Notes under the pieces: model-generated
What the model saw: only the letters and a program-made list of their open reading frames with translations
Told to the model about the DNA's origin: nothing
The model's database searches: none
Part shown: positions 25,987 through 34,864 of the stretch, piece after piece
How positions within the stretch are numbered: the first letter of the stretch is position 1
Layout: each line of letters begins with the position of its first letter
Made by a program: the position numbers and the translations under genes
NCBI GenBank assembly: GCA_020720625.1
Contig: DYOH01000031.1
Location: forward strand, 1 to 38,285
Source: Acetofilamentum sp.
GTDB lineage: Bacteria; Bacteroidota; Bacteroidia; Bacteroidales; DYOH01
Reading direction: 5' to 3'
DNA: 38,285 nucleotides

Positions 25987-26162
25987 TTGTTTCTAATTAA
26001 TATTGTTTTACAAAATTGTTTTTTAAGCATTTTAGTAAGGGGTTGTTATTCAAAAGAAATTGGTTATTGAATATAAATTTTGAGATTTGTTGATAAAAGG
26101 GCTATAATTAAAGTTCTTTTTACTTTGCTGCCTTTTCTGTTTTACTCTATTTTATTTATTTT

Positions 26163-26708
26163 ATGAAAATTGCACAAAAATTTAATCAGCTTACTTTAAA
26201 AGAGTATTTTTTTTATATTGATAATTACCGTAAATATACCGATTTTAATACTTTAGGTCTTTATCGCTCAATTCTTGAAAATGAGAAGCTTACTGTTGAT
26301 GATAAAATTTTGCTCCGCGATTATGCACACCAGATTTTTAGAAAAAGTTTTGATTTTTTGCAATTAAAAGACCCCAATACTTTTTTTAAGGTTTCTTACC
26401 TTGGAATGGAATTAACCGAAGCCGATAAGCATCAAAAGTGGAGGGATATTGTTGTTAATCAACAAAAAATTTTGTTGGACAAGAAGATACGGCACCGAAA
26501 TTTTGGTGATTACTCCAAACACTCCTGCGGATACGATTCATGCCCTTATAATGGTTTGATGGTAAAAAAAGATTCTGTGCTTGCTGAAGGTAGTATGCAT
26601 TTTTTATCCGATAAAGACCACTATATGGCTAAACGAAAGTCGGATATCAGAAAAAAAGAGAGAAAAAATAAACAACAAATTATTGACAATGAATTAAGCA
26701 GTGAATAA
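26163..26708 (+). CDS. Conserved-looking protein of unknown function
   Basis: The 181-residue protein has no signal peptide or membrane segment and looks soluble and cytoplasmic. It is helical through about 110, with a YFFYIDNYRKYTDF stretch and LLRDYAHQIFRKSFDFLQ. A later HSCGYDSCPYNGLM block holds C122 and C127 with H120, a possible metal or redox site. The C-terminal 30 residues are highly basic (KRKSDIRKKERKNKQQ), which could bind nucleic acid. I do not recognise the family. Its stop at 26708 lies one base from the stop of the convergent sensor gene, so the two 3' ends abut. Confidence 0.72.
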   Translation: MKIAQKFNQLTLKEYFFYIDNYRKYTDFNTLGLYRSILENEKLTVDDKILLRDYAHQIFRKSFDFLQLKDPNTFFKVSYLGMELTEADKHQKWRDIVVNQQKILLDKKIRHRNFGDYSKHSCGYDSCPYNGLMVKKDSVLAEGSMHFLSDKDHYMAKRKSDIRKKERKNKQQIIDNELSSE

Positions 26709-26709
26709 T

Positions 26710-29613
26710 TTATGCAGAAGGAATATTATCAAATTTCCACCATCTCATACTTCCTTTTTTTTCAAAAGTACGCCAATTCGCAGGAATAACTAAAGTCCTT
26801 TTTTCGCTGATATAGTGATTATTGCGATCTTCTTTTAAATCAAATTCAAGGCTTATGGGCATTTTTATAAGTGTTTTTACTAAAGAAATGCGCTTCTCAA
26901 TAAATGCCAATCTGTTGTTTGATATAAAGAACGATGGTAAAGTGCCTCCATATTGCATTAAATTTACTGAAAAATAGCAATACTTGTCTTTTATTTCTGC
27001 AGTGATGATTATTTTATGCTTTAGCAGCGGATTAATATTTACTATATATGCATCTACAAGCGCTAAGGCCAGAATTGGCGGTATATAGATATCCTGATGA
27101 TTTTCGAGCATACTGCAATTTATTTCGCTCTCGAAACTTTTTTTGTAACGCAGAGAAACCATGTTCAGGTAATAGACAATAAGCTCTAATTCTTTTTCCA
27201 ATTGCACTAGGTTAAAATTTGTAGATGGAATTATTCCTTGCAATAAGGCATGAAAATGACTAAGGTAGGTTTGTGTTTCCGAAATTTTTCCTTTTGATAA
27301 CAAATGGCGCATGGTGTCTATCGATTGATAGAAAAAGTCCGGATTTAACTGACTTACCAAAGCTTTTTGCTTGTTTCGGAGATAATTCTCTTTCGATGCA
27401 GCTTTTTTACGATAGTATTGCATCGATATTTTAAAGCTAAGAATTATAATTGTTATTAGTATGGCTAAAATACTTAATCGGAAGTATATAGATTCGGTGT
27501 ACTCTTCATTAACTAAAATCTTGTATTCGAACAAAGGCAAAAAATCACCATCCTGATGGATACCGATAGTGTATGTATAATTGCCATGTGTTAGTTTTTC
27601 AAGCTTTAACGAATTGCCATAGATCGATTTACTAGGACCTTTGTTTATCCGGTAAACCAATTGAATTCCATTGGGGTTAATATATTCTATGGTCTGAAAA
27701 TAGAATTCAAGTTCATCCTCGGCATTTAATACCAATCGCTTATCGTATTTTATTGGTTTCAAATTAAGCCTGATGCTGTCTATAAGCACAATAGGCTCAG
27801 AAATTATCTCAAGCTTTTCGGGTTGTTCTATTTTGTAAAGTCCCTTAGATGAGGCTATCCATAATGCATCGTTTTTGTAGCATATTTTTTTCAGATTACT
27901 TAAATACATTCCGTTGTCCTGATGAAATTTGTAGATGCTAAAGCTATCCTTTGAAAAAATTATGCGATTTAATCCATTATTGTTGGCAGTCCATATTATG
28001 GAATCGTTCTGACAAGTAATTGAATTGATAAAATTTGAGCTTAATCCATTGTTCTGATTAATTTTAATCAGCGAATCATTTGCCCAAAGCCCTAATCCTT
28101 CGCCATTGGCTGCAATAAACAGGCGATTCTGGCATAGTCGCAAATCTGTAACATGATTATTGAAGAAAGAATTTTTATAGGCCATGTTTTCCAGACTGTC
28201 GTTACTATACAAATATAATCCTTCGTTTGTGCCAACCCAAATTTTGTTTTCGTTTTCGGCAACCAGAGATGTGGGATAAATAAGTGGATTATCCCAAAAT
28301 AAAAAGTGCGTATTATCTTTTTTTGTCCTTTTTTGTATATGATTAAATAGCAGGAGATATAAGTCTCCATTATTTCCTTGTTCCAGTCGTCGGCCACTTA
28401 ATTCTTCTCTGTTGGAGATTTTGCCCTGCTCACTCATTTGCACAAACCCGGAACCTAATAAATACAAATACTTGTTTTGAAGAGCTAAATCTTTGAAATT
28501 TTCATTTTTATTCAATGGCTTGTAAATCAGAGAAAAAGTGTTGTTTTTGATTGTAAAGCGCCAAATTTCTTGCTCCTGTGTGTTCATAAAAATGTGATCT
28601 GCATTCATGGAAAAATTTCTGATCACAAAATCGGTTCTGTCGGCGGGAGCTAGTATCTGTATTAGTGTATTTTGCGCCAAAAGTACTCCATGTCCTAGAG
28701 TTGTAAACCAAATATGCTTGTTTCTGTCGAATAATACACGGCTTATTGATTTGCTTTTTAAAAAATGTTGATATTCTGATTTTAGCGAATTATTCTTATA
28801 TACAAATACCCCGTCATAAAGTGTCGAAAGCCAAAGCCTGTTTTCGTTGTCTAGAGCAATATCGGTTATTTCGTGATTAAATTGAGCTGTTTCTTCTATT
28901 TTGTCATTTATAATATGAATGATTTGGGTTCCAACAGAAAAATAGTATTCTTTTTCGCTAAGTTTGATAAATTTTTTGCGTGTGATAGGCGAAAATTCAC
29001 CATTCCAGTAAATTTTCATACTCAGGGCATCTTTTTCGAATAGATATTGTTGATTTACAGTGCTTTTTGGTTGGTAATCGACCAAAAAATCCTGACCAGT
29101 ATATGTATATATCCGAAAATTTTCTCCATGTTTTTGGGTGGATTCCACTTGCTCAATGCTTCCACTTTTCGAAATTTTAAATATGCCACCCAGGTTACGC
29201 GCCAAAAATATATTACCTGTGGAGTCAACATGCATATTCTCAATTATCCCTGGAAATATTAGGCTAACAATTCGCGGATTGAGGTAATGGCCACGGATTT
29301 CTTTACCGTTGTAAATACTCAATCCCTTACGGTGCGAGATAAACCATATATTACCGCGCGAATCCTCGTAAAGTTTGATAATGGAGTTGCTCACTAAGCC
29401 ATTAACGGTGGTATATAGCTTGCTTTGGTAACCATTATACTTGATTACGCCGTAAGATGTTGCCAACCAAATATAACCATTTTTATCCTGCAAGATGTCG
29501 TATATTTCGTCGCCCGATAATATCTTGTTTTCCGACATAGACATGTAAGCTATGTCTTGCGATAGGCACAGATAACGAAAAGAAAAAAACAGCAGTATCA
29601 GAAAAATTCTCAT
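26710..29613 (-). CDS. Reg_prop/Y_Y_Y sensor with a degenerate LytS-type histidine kinase domain
   Basis: The 967-residue protein has a signal peptide, then two-component regulator propeller repeats over about 20-600 (DKNGYIWLATSYGVIKYNG, DSRGNIWFISHRKGLSIYNG, NENKIWVGTNEGLYLYSN), a Y_Y_Y-like domain (about 620-690), one membrane helix near 700-720, and a His_kinase (PF06580) region. In the active family the phosphate acceptor lies in NPHF; here D759 replaces it in QLNPDFFYQS. The N-box LVENAxxHG is replaced by LVDAYIVN (D854, A855), and no DNG-type G1 box is visible. Kinase activity is therefore probably lost. It would span the inner membrane with a periplasmic propeller. No LytTR response regulator is adjacent. 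A divergent promoter pair with the SDR gene lies at 29632-29661. Confidence 0.87.
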   Translation of the reverse strand: MRIFLILLFFSFRYLCLSQDIAYMSMSENKILSGDEIYDILQDKNGYIWLATSYGVIKYNGYQSKLYTTVNGLVSNSIIKLYEDSRGNIWFISHRKGLSIYNGKEIRGHYLNPRIVSLIFPGIIENMHVDSTGNIFLARNLGGIFKISKSGSIEQVESTQKHGENFRIYTYTGQDFLVDYQPKSTVNQQYLFEKDALSMKIYWNGEFSPITRKKFIKLSEKEYYFSVGTQIIHIINDKIEETAQFNHEITDIALDNENRLWLSTLYDGVFVYKNNSLKSEYQHFLKSKSISRVLFDRNKHIWFTTLGHGVLLAQNTLIQILAPADRTDFVIRNFSMNADHIFMNTQEQEIWRFTIKNNTFSLIYKPLNKNENFKDLALQNKYLYLLGSGFVQMSEQGKISNREELSGRRLEQGNNGDLYLLLFNHIQKRTKKDNTHFLFWDNPLIYPTSLVAENENKIWVGTNEGLYLYSNDSLENMAYKNSFFNNHVTDLRLCQNRLFIAANGEGLGLWANDSLIKINQNNGLSSNFINSITCQNDSIIWTANNNGLNRIIFSKDSFSIYKFHQDNGMYLSNLKKICYKNDALWIASSKGLYKIEQPEKLEIISEPIVLIDSIRLNLKPIKYDKRLVLNAEDELEFYFQTIEYINPNGIQLVYRINKGPSKSIYGNSLKLEKLTHGNYTYTIGIHQDGDFLPLFEYKILVNEEYTESIYFRLSILAILITIIILSFKISMQYYRKKAASKENYLRNKQKALVSQLNPDFFYQSIDTMRHLLSKGKISETQTYLSHFHALLQGIIPSTNFNLVQLEKELELIVYYLNMVSLRYKKSFESEINCSMLENHQDIYIPPILALALVDAYIVNINPLLKHKIIITAEIKDKYCYFSVNLMQYGGTLPSFFISNNRLAFIEKRISLVKTLIKMPISLEFDLKEDRNNHYISEKRTLVIPANWRTFEKKGSMRWWKFDNIPSA

Positions 29614-29631
29614 GAAGTTGGCTAACTACGA

Positions 29632-29664
29632 CAAAGATAAAAGAATATTTTGTTAGCTTTGCAA
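29632..29664 (-). promoter_or_regulatory. Promoter of the Reg_prop sensor gene
   Basis: On the minus strand TATCTTTG (29639 down to 29632) fits TAnnTTTG, with TTG at 29664-29662, 22 bases upstream. The sensor's ATG is at 29613. Confidence 0.6.
29654..29661 (+). promoter_or_regulatory. Minus-7 promoter element for the SDR gene
   Basis: TAGCTTTG matches TAnnTTTG and lies 24 bases before ATG 29686. It lies within the spacer between the minus-7 and minus-33 elements of the divergent sensor promoter, so the two genes may compete for polymerase. Confidence 0.55.
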
Positions 29665-29685
29665 TCAATCAAAAAATTGTAAGCT

Positions 29686-30489
29686 ATGATTTTAATTACC
29701 GGAGCCACAGATGGTATCGGGCGACAAATTGCTATAGAGCTTGCCCGTCGTTTTGAACCAATGCTTTTGCATGGAAGAAATTCCCTTAAACTGGAAATTT
29801 TGAAAAAAGAACTCAAAGACATCAGTTCAGGACTTAGGGTTGAAACCATTCAGTCTGATTTTCGGTCTTTGCAACACGTAGAGAGCATGGCGCAAACAAT
29901 TCTGAATAAGTATCCTTCCGTAAATATTGTAATTAATAATGCAGGTACTTACGAGAAGCGTTTTAGTCTTTCGGCAGATGGTTATGAGAGCACCTATGCA
30001 GTAAATTTTTTGGCGCATTATAGTCTTACGCTCCAATTAGTTCCCATGTTGGTAAAAAGTGTGAAATCCCGCATTATTCATGTAAGTAGCATGACTCACG
30101 AATGGGCAAAACCTGATATTAGCCGCATTAGCGATATTTTGAGCTACGAAGCCGGATCTGCTTATGCCTTGTCTAAGCTATTGAATTTGGTTCTGTCGGT
30201 TGAGTTAAATCGGCGTTTGCACGACTATTCTGTTTGCAGCACTGCTTTGCATCCGGGTGTTATAGATACGAAACTGTTGAGAGCCGGCTGGAGTGGGGGA
30301 GATTCTGTTGAAGAGGGCGCACAAACTCCCGTATTTCTGGCCACCAAACCTTGGGATAAGAGCGATTGCGGAAAATATTTCGAAAGCAAAACTGCCAGGT
30401 CGGTTTCTGTACATGCGCTCGACCCCGACTTTGCCAAAGAAGTGTTTTTAAAAGCGGAACTAGATTCAGGTGTTTATTGGCCTTTATAG
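29686..30489 (+). CDS. Short-chain dehydrogenase/reductase
   Basis: The 267-residue cytoplasmic protein is an intact classical SDR that reduces or oxidises a carbonyl using NAD(P)(H). It shows the cofactor motif TGATDGIG (5-12), with a following R in LLHGRN that favours NADPH, the NNAGTY block near 88, HVSSM with the catalytic serine, and YALSK with the catalytic Tyr and Lys near 160-164. Overall it resembles retinol dehydrogenase- or WWOX-like SDRs. The substrate is unknown. It is divergent from the Reg_prop sensor, and its last 6 bases overlap the convergent DUF4294 gene. Confidence 0.9.
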   Translation: MILITGATDGIGRQIAIELARRFEPMLLHGRNSLKLEILKKELKDISSGLRVETIQSDFRSLQHVESMAQTILNKYPSVNIVINNAGTYEKRFSLSADGYESTYAVNFLAHYSLTLQLVPMLVKSVKSRIIHVSSMTHEWAKPDISRISDILSYEAGSAYALSKLLNLVLSVELNRRLHDYSVCSTALHPGVIDTKLLRAGWSGGDSVEEGAQTPVFLATKPWDKSDCGKYFESKTARSVSVHALDPDFAKEVFLKAELDSGVYWPL

Positions 30490-31140
30490 TTGTCCGTTTT
30501 CAATTAGTATGATAATTTCTTCAATCATGGTGTCTTCTCCGTCGGCATCGTATTGTTTTTTTAAATCAGAACCAAATATTTTGGCTACAGATTGCCAAAA
30601 ACTGGCGGAGAAGCTGCCCTTTAGGTTGTCGAGCAATTCGTAGGTGGTAAATCCGGTTTGCCTGTCGACCAATTTGAGTAAAATGCGGCCTTGGGTAACA
30701 GTAAGTTTTACTAATTGCCCTTCGAAAGATTCGCGTAGTTCTTTTTCTTTTAGTTTGATGAATTTTTTTCGCTCTCGTTCGTTGCGTATTGTATCCAGTT
30801 GCTGTTCTATAGCATCTAGCTGGTATTTAATTATCATGGAATAGGGATAAACTTTTTTTACATAATGCACCAAGCGCGTATAGCGGCGGTATTGAGATTG
30901 GCTTGTAAATTTGCGCGGAGGAAAAATAATTATCTCCGGCGCATAAACATGCAATAACGTGTCGCCATCTACGATAAGACCACGTATAATATATCCTTCT
31001 TTTATTTCGTTTATGCGGTGGGCATATTCTGCCGAGTCTTTTTCTTGTTTGATTGAATCTTTGCGTACTTTTTGTTGCGCTTGAACATCAATTGACAGAA
31101 AAATCAACGGTAGTACAAAAATTATCCACTTTAGTTTCAT
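30484..31140 (-). CDS. DUF4294 family secreted protein
   Basis: The ATG at 31140 gives 218 residues with a signal peptide (MKLKWIIFVLPLIFLSIDVQAQ). Two GTG codons lie upstream in frame, but they add nothing to the signal and the ATG is preferred. The mature part matches DUF4294: IVDGDTLLHVYAPEIIIFPPRKF, YRRYTRLVHYVKKVYPYS, then a charged coiled-coil-like helix (ERERKKFIKLKEKELRESFEGQ) and LLKLVDRQTGFTTYELL. DUF4294 is a Bacteroidota family of unknown function. A TAATTTTG element at 31146-31153 lies so close to the ATG that the mRNA may be leaderless. The 3' end overlaps the SDR gene by 6 bases. Confidence 0.85.
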   Translation of the reverse strand: MKLKWIIFVLPLIFLSIDVQAQQKVRKDSIKQEKDSAEYAHRINEIKEGYIIRGLIVDGDTLLHVYAPEIIIFPPRKFTSQSQYRRYTRLVHYVKKVYPYSMIIKYQLDAIEQQLDTIRNERERKKFIKLKEKELRESFEGQLVKLTVTQGRILLKLVDRQTGFTTYELLDNLKGSFSASFWQSVAKIFGSDLKKQYDADGEDTMIEEIIILIENGQL

Positions 31141-31145
31141 CACCA

Positions 31146-31153
31146 CAAAATTA
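31146..31153 (-). promoter_or_regulatory. Minus-7 element directly before the DUF4294 start
   Basis: On the minus strand TAATTTTG fits TAnnTTTG, ending 6 bases before ATG 31140. If it is used, transcription would begin at or near the start codon. Confidence 0.4.
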
Positions 31154-31268
31154 TAACGTAAATTTGAATTGCAAGTTGTTTCTTGTCTAAATTTATTGGC
31201 ATGGATAGAAAATATCTGCGGTGCTGATGGAAATTTATGTATGAATCTTTTGCTAAACTTTCAAACGG

Positions 31269-32687
31269 ATGAATTATATGTTTGTACAATCTGCAATAAA
31301 CTATTCTTTTTTAAGCAGAAAGAGATTAGGATTGGAGTGTAGAATCACTTTTCTCAAAATAGCTTTTATCTTGTGTATTATTTTTATAATTCCGAAATCT
31401 GTAAAGGCGCAGATTATTTTTGGGACAGTAGAAGGTTTAGCAAACTCCGAATTGTGGATATTGGGCTATGAAAATGGCAAGGCCACAAAATTGCACAAAA
31501 CCAAATCTAACGAAAATGGCGATTTTGCATTTACTATGCCCAAAAAACTTAATCATGGCTTTTATACTGTTTATAACGAAAAATATTTGGAATTGGATTT
31601 TATTTATCTTGGAAATCCAATCGAATTAAAAACTGCTATAAATAAGGCTATTAGTAACGCTCAGTTCACAAATTCGCCAGAGAACTCCCTTTATCTGCAA
31701 TTTTATAAAGAACGGCGACAATATCAGATGCTACTCAATTACATTGTTCAGAACCGCAATACTGCATCTATTCCCGATTCTATTGTATATAAATTAGTTG
31801 AAACTGCTGATAATAATTTTCTAAAGCTAAGCTATAAATTAATGCTTGAAAACAATAATAGTTTACTGCAGAAATACTTAAAGGCACTTGCTTATCCTAC
31901 TCCCTTAATCGAAATGCAGGAAAATTCTTTATATCAATCGTATAAACAAAATATTTTTTTGAATATGATTAGCGATACGGCCGTTTTGGCTTGCGATGAT
32001 TTGCTAAATACCCCATTTTTGAGATATCGCTACGATTTGCTCTATAAAAATATGTTGCCCACGATGAATCCGCAAATACGTATTGATTTAAGCAAAAAAA
32101 TATTCGAATCTCTTGGCTTTATCGATTTGCAGACTTTTTTTATTTATTATTTACTCGATGAGGCCTTGGAACACGAAGATGTATTGCTTTTGTCGGAGCT
32201 TAAAACATGGTTGAATGCTAATGAACAAACCCGTGTGTTTGAAACTATGGTAAACAAAAGAATGGTGCAGATTCGGAATTTAAGTGTGGGGGCTTTTTTT
32301 CCCGACCATCGTTTTTTGACAATCAAGGGCGATTCACTTCGTTTTTCTGAGATGGAGGGTGAGCAAAAACTCGTGATTTTTTACAGCAGCGAGTGTTCGC
32401 ATTGCGGCGATTTGCTCCTGCAACTTTCCGATACTACTGTGGTGCAGTGGAATAGTGCCATTAAACCGGTGATTGTTTCTATTGAAGAATCCAAGTTGAA
32501 TTGGTCCCAGTTTCTCGTGAAAAATAAAATTTCTTTTCCCGGAGGGATTGATAATATGGCGCTTTACAATGGAACTTTGGAAAAGTACAATATCAGGTAC
32601 ACCCCAACCATTTTTCTGATTGATAAAGACCAAAAAATTATTGCTAAACCAAAGGATTTGGATGATATTCTGAAATTGCTTGAATGA
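31269..32687 (+). CDS. TlpA-like thioredoxin-domain protein with a DUF4369-type N-terminus
   Basis: The 472-residue protein begins with a charged N-terminal stretch and a hydrophobic segment ending PKSVKAQ, consistent with an unusually long signal peptide. Residues about 50-120 form a DUF4369-like beta domain (FGTVEGLANSELWILGYENGKATKLHKTKSNENGDFAF split over strands). A helical middle follows, and the last 140 residues are a thioredoxin/redoxin fold with VGAFFPDH, FYSSECSHCGDLL carrying C376 and C379, and RYTPTIFLIDKD with the cis-proline. This layout is common in Bacteroidota secreted disulfide reductases. It lies between DUF4294 and the DUF4139 gene and seems to be its own transcript. Confidence 0.85.
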   Translation: MNYMFVQSAINYSFLSRKRLGLECRITFLKIAFILCIIFIIPKSVKAQIIFGTVEGLANSELWILGYENGKATKLHKTKSNENGDFAFTMPKKLNHGFYTVYNEKYLELDFIYLGNPIELKTAINKAISNAQFTNSPENSLYLQFYKERRQYQMLLNYIVQNRNTASIPDSIVYKLVETADNNFLKLSYKLMLENNNSLLQKYLKALAYPTPLIEMQENSLYQSYKQNIFLNMISDTAVLACDDLLNTPFLRYRYDLLYKNMLPTMNPQIRIDLSKKIFESLGFIDLQTFFIYYLLDEALEHEDVLLLSELKTWLNANEQTRVFETMVNKRMVQIRNLSVGAFFPDHRFLTIKGDSLRFSEMEGEQKLVIFYSSECSHCGDLLLQLSDTTVVQWNSAIKPVIVSIEESKLNWSQFLVKNKISFPGGIDNMALYNGTLEKYNIRYTPTIFLIDKDQKIIAKPKDLDDILKLLE

Positions 32688-32729
32688 TTTCCTGATGAAT
32701 TGAAAAAATAGGTATTTTGATTCGTAACC

Positions 32730-32761
32730 TTGTACATCAGAATATTTTTTCCGTATCTTTG
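32730..32761 (+). promoter_or_regulatory. Promoter that fixes the start of the DUF4139 gene
   Basis: TTG at 32730-32732 and TATCTTTG at 32754-32761 are 21 bases apart. Transcription would start near 32768, past an in-frame ATG at 32764, so translation must begin at the ATG at 32824, which also leads a proper signal peptide. Confidence 0.65.
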
Positions 32762-32823
32762 AAATGTATTTCATTACGGATTGTAAAATTTATTTAGTTA
32801 AATATCAATTTAAAATAATAATA

Positions 32824-34704
32824 ATGAAAAAACATGTCATTTTAATTTCCTTTCTTTTAATTTCTTTTTCTTTAAATGCACAAACTTTTCAGGAGAGGGA
32901 AATGAATACCGAAATTAGCGAAGTAACCGTTTTCTTAGAGGGAGCACAGCTTACACGCAAAAAAACAATCACCCTTGCCAAAGGTAAATATTTGCTCAAA
33001 TTTGTTCAATTATCACCTTTTATAGATGCCAAAAGCATTCAGGTAAAAAGTAATGCCGAATTATCCATTCATGCGGTAAATCATCAGCATAATTATCTGG
33101 AAAAAAGTGAAAAATCAAAAGAGCAGGAGCGTGTGCAAAACCTGCTGGATGTTTTGGAAGAGCAAATAACTTTGGAAACGGTGCAACTTGCCATTATCAA
33201 GGATGAATTGTCGTTTTTGGAGCAAAACAAAGCTATTGGTGGCAAGAATGAACAGATTAATCTGAGCGATTTGCAACAGACCTTCGATTTTTACAGTAAG
33301 AAGAATAGCACATTAAAGCTTAAAGAGATAGATGTAAATAAAAAGCTCCAAACGCTGAATAATCAAAAATTGGATCTAGAAAATCAATTGAATCAACTCA
33401 GTGGAAAAAAGGAGTTTCCCACCGGCGAAATTCTTGTAAAGGCAGAAGCTTTGGAAGCAATGACCTTTGATATTGAGCTTTCTTATTTGGTTAGCAATGC
33501 CGGATGGTTTCCTTCTTACGACATCAGGGCTAAAAACATTAGAGAACCGGTGCAGTTGATGTATAAAGCAAATGTTCGTCAAGACACGAAGGTCGATTGG
33601 AAAAATGTAAAGCTTAAACTTTCATCTGCCACTCCCAATATCTCTGGTGTGGCGCCTGTTTTGCAAACTTATTACCTGAATTATCATAGTTCTCCACCAA
33701 AATATAATGCATTGAATAAATCTGTTAAGGGGATTGTTGTTGATAGCAACGGGGATCCATTGACTGGTGCTACGGTGTTTGTGAAGGGTTCTACCATTGG
33801 TACGGTTACCGATTTTAATGGTATGTATTCTATCACAATTCCATCGTATGGCAAAGAATTGGTTATTGCGTTTGTTGGTTTTAACGAGCAAACATTGCCA
33901 ATTACCGGCGAAACTATGAATGTGGTTTTAGAAGAAGCGGATTTACAATTAGAAGAAATTGTGGTAAACGGGTATAGCCGAAATAAATCAAATGCTATGT
34001 TAAAAGGTAAGGTAGCCGGAGTTGCAACAGGTAAAAGCGAAGTTAGCTTCAGAGGGATAACAAGTTATCCGGTGGAAACGAGACAACAAATAAATCAAAC
34101 GAGTGTAGATTTTGAAATTGCTGTTCCTTACACCGTTTTGTCGGATAACAAAAATTATGCTGTGGATATAGAAATGTACGAATTACCTGCGGTTTACCAG
34201 TATTATGCCGTACCCAAAGTAGATAAGGATGCCTTTTTAATTGCACAAATTATTGATTGGGAGAAGTTTAGCTTGCTCGACGGGGAAGCCAATGTGTTTT
34301 TTGAAGAAACTTATATCGGTAAAACGATACTCGACTTAAAATCGGCTTCGGATACTTTAGAAATTTCATTGGGCAGAGATAAACAGGTTAGTATCAACAG
34401 AGAAAAAATCAAGGATTTCACAAACAGGCAACTTATTGGTAATAAAAAAGAAGAAACCATAGGCTGGAAAACTATTGTAAAAAATAATAAAAATGTACCA
34501 ATTGATATTATTATACTCGACCAGGTTCCGGTTTCTACACTTCAGGAAATAGAAGTTGGTGTAATAAACGTTTCCGGTGCTGTTTTGCAGAATCTTACAG
34601 GAGAAGTCAAGTGGAGCTTTGAGTTAATTCCGGCGGCAAAAAAAGAACTCGAACTCATGTACTCTATTAAGTATCCTAAAAACAGGGTTTTGGTGATTGA
34701 ATGA
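32824..34704 (+). CDS. DUF4139 protein with inserted carboxypeptidase-like and TonB-plug-like segment
   Basis: From the ATG at 32824 the 626-residue protein has a signal peptide (MKKHVILISFLLISFSLNAQ). The N-terminal 95 residues match DUF4140 (EISEVTVFLEGAQLTRKKTITL), followed by a coiled coil over about 100-200 and DUF4139 from about 210 (LSYLVSNAGWFPSYDIRA). DUF4139 is interrupted at about 300-400 by a carboxypeptidase D regulatory-like domain (KGIVVDSNGDPLTGATVFVKGS) and a SusC-like tail (EEIVVNGYSRNKSNAMLKGKVAGV), then resumes with QTSVDFEIAVPYTVLSDNKNYAVD. Relatives without the insert include the mucoidy inhibitor MuiA type. The protein is probably periplasmic or surface-exposed. Function unknown. 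Confidence 0.86.
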   Translation: MKKHVILISFLLISFSLNAQTFQEREMNTEISEVTVFLEGAQLTRKKTITLAKGKYLLKFVQLSPFIDAKSIQVKSNAELSIHAVNHQHNYLEKSEKSKEQERVQNLLDVLEEQITLETVQLAIIKDELSFLEQNKAIGGKNEQINLSDLQQTFDFYSKKNSTLKLKEIDVNKKLQTLNNQKLDLENQLNQLSGKKEFPTGEILVKAEALEAMTFDIELSYLVSNAGWFPSYDIRAKNIREPVQLMYKANVRQDTKVDWKNVKLKLSSATPNISGVAPVLQTYYLNYHSSPPKYNALNKSVKGIVVDSNGDPLTGATVFVKGSTIGTVTDFNGMYSITIPSYGKELVIAFVGFNEQTLPITGETMNVVLEEADLQLEEIVVNGYSRNKSNAMLKGKVAGVATGKSEVSFRGITSYPVETRQQINQTSVDFEIAVPYTVLSDNKNYAVDIEMYELPAVYQYYAVPKVDKDAFLIAQIIDWEKFSLLDGEANVFFEETYIGKTILDLKSASDTLEISLGRDKQVSINREKIKDFTNRQLIGNKKEETIGWKTIVKNNKNVPIDIIILDQVPVSTLQEIEVGVINVSGAVLQNLTGEVKWSFELIPAAKKELELMYSIKYPKNRVLVIE

Positions 34705-34733
34705 TTTTATTTGTTTCCAAAAAAAGAACTAAG

Positions 34734-34777
34734 CACATAGAAAGAGAAAAAAACTATGTGAACTATGTACCTATGTG
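34734..34777. repeat. CTATGTG repeat cluster
   Basis: CACATAG at 34734-34740 is the complement of CTATGTG at 34754-34760, followed by CTATGTA at 34763-34769 and CTATGTG at 34771-34777. The spacing gives a possible hairpin plus two extra half-sites. It lies downstream of the DUF4139 gene. Confidence 0.5.
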
Positions 34778-34816
34778 GTTCAAAAGAAAAGTTTAATCTG
34801 CATTAATTTATATAGT

Positions 34817-34833
34817 TGAAGTTCGAAACTTCA
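34817..34833. repeat. Near-palindrome TGAAGTT/AACTTCA
   Basis: TGAAGTT (34817-34823) and AACTTCA (34827-34833) pair perfectly around three bases. It lies between the CTATGTG cluster and the octamer repeat and could be a binding site or a small hairpin. Confidence 0.35.
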
Positions 34834-34864
34834 GTTAATAATATCATATATGGCTTATTTTTTA

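Larger units (their letters stand above)
25605..26162. other. Hairpin-rich intergenic region
   Basis: This 558-base stretch has no convincing gene. It holds three inverted repeats: 25718-25763, 25828-25882 and 25957-25986. The last, a compact cruciform with a GC-rich core in very AT-rich flanks, could be part of a small RNA. A near-consensus TTACTTTG lies before the next gene, at about 26119-26126. The region may serve as the operon's 3' end plus an unknown element. Confidence 0.5.

Noticed and set aside
32764-32823. Upstream ATG start for the DUF4139 gene, 20 codons earlier
   Set aside because: It lies 3 bases after the minus-7 element, and the extra residues would spoil a normal signal peptide.
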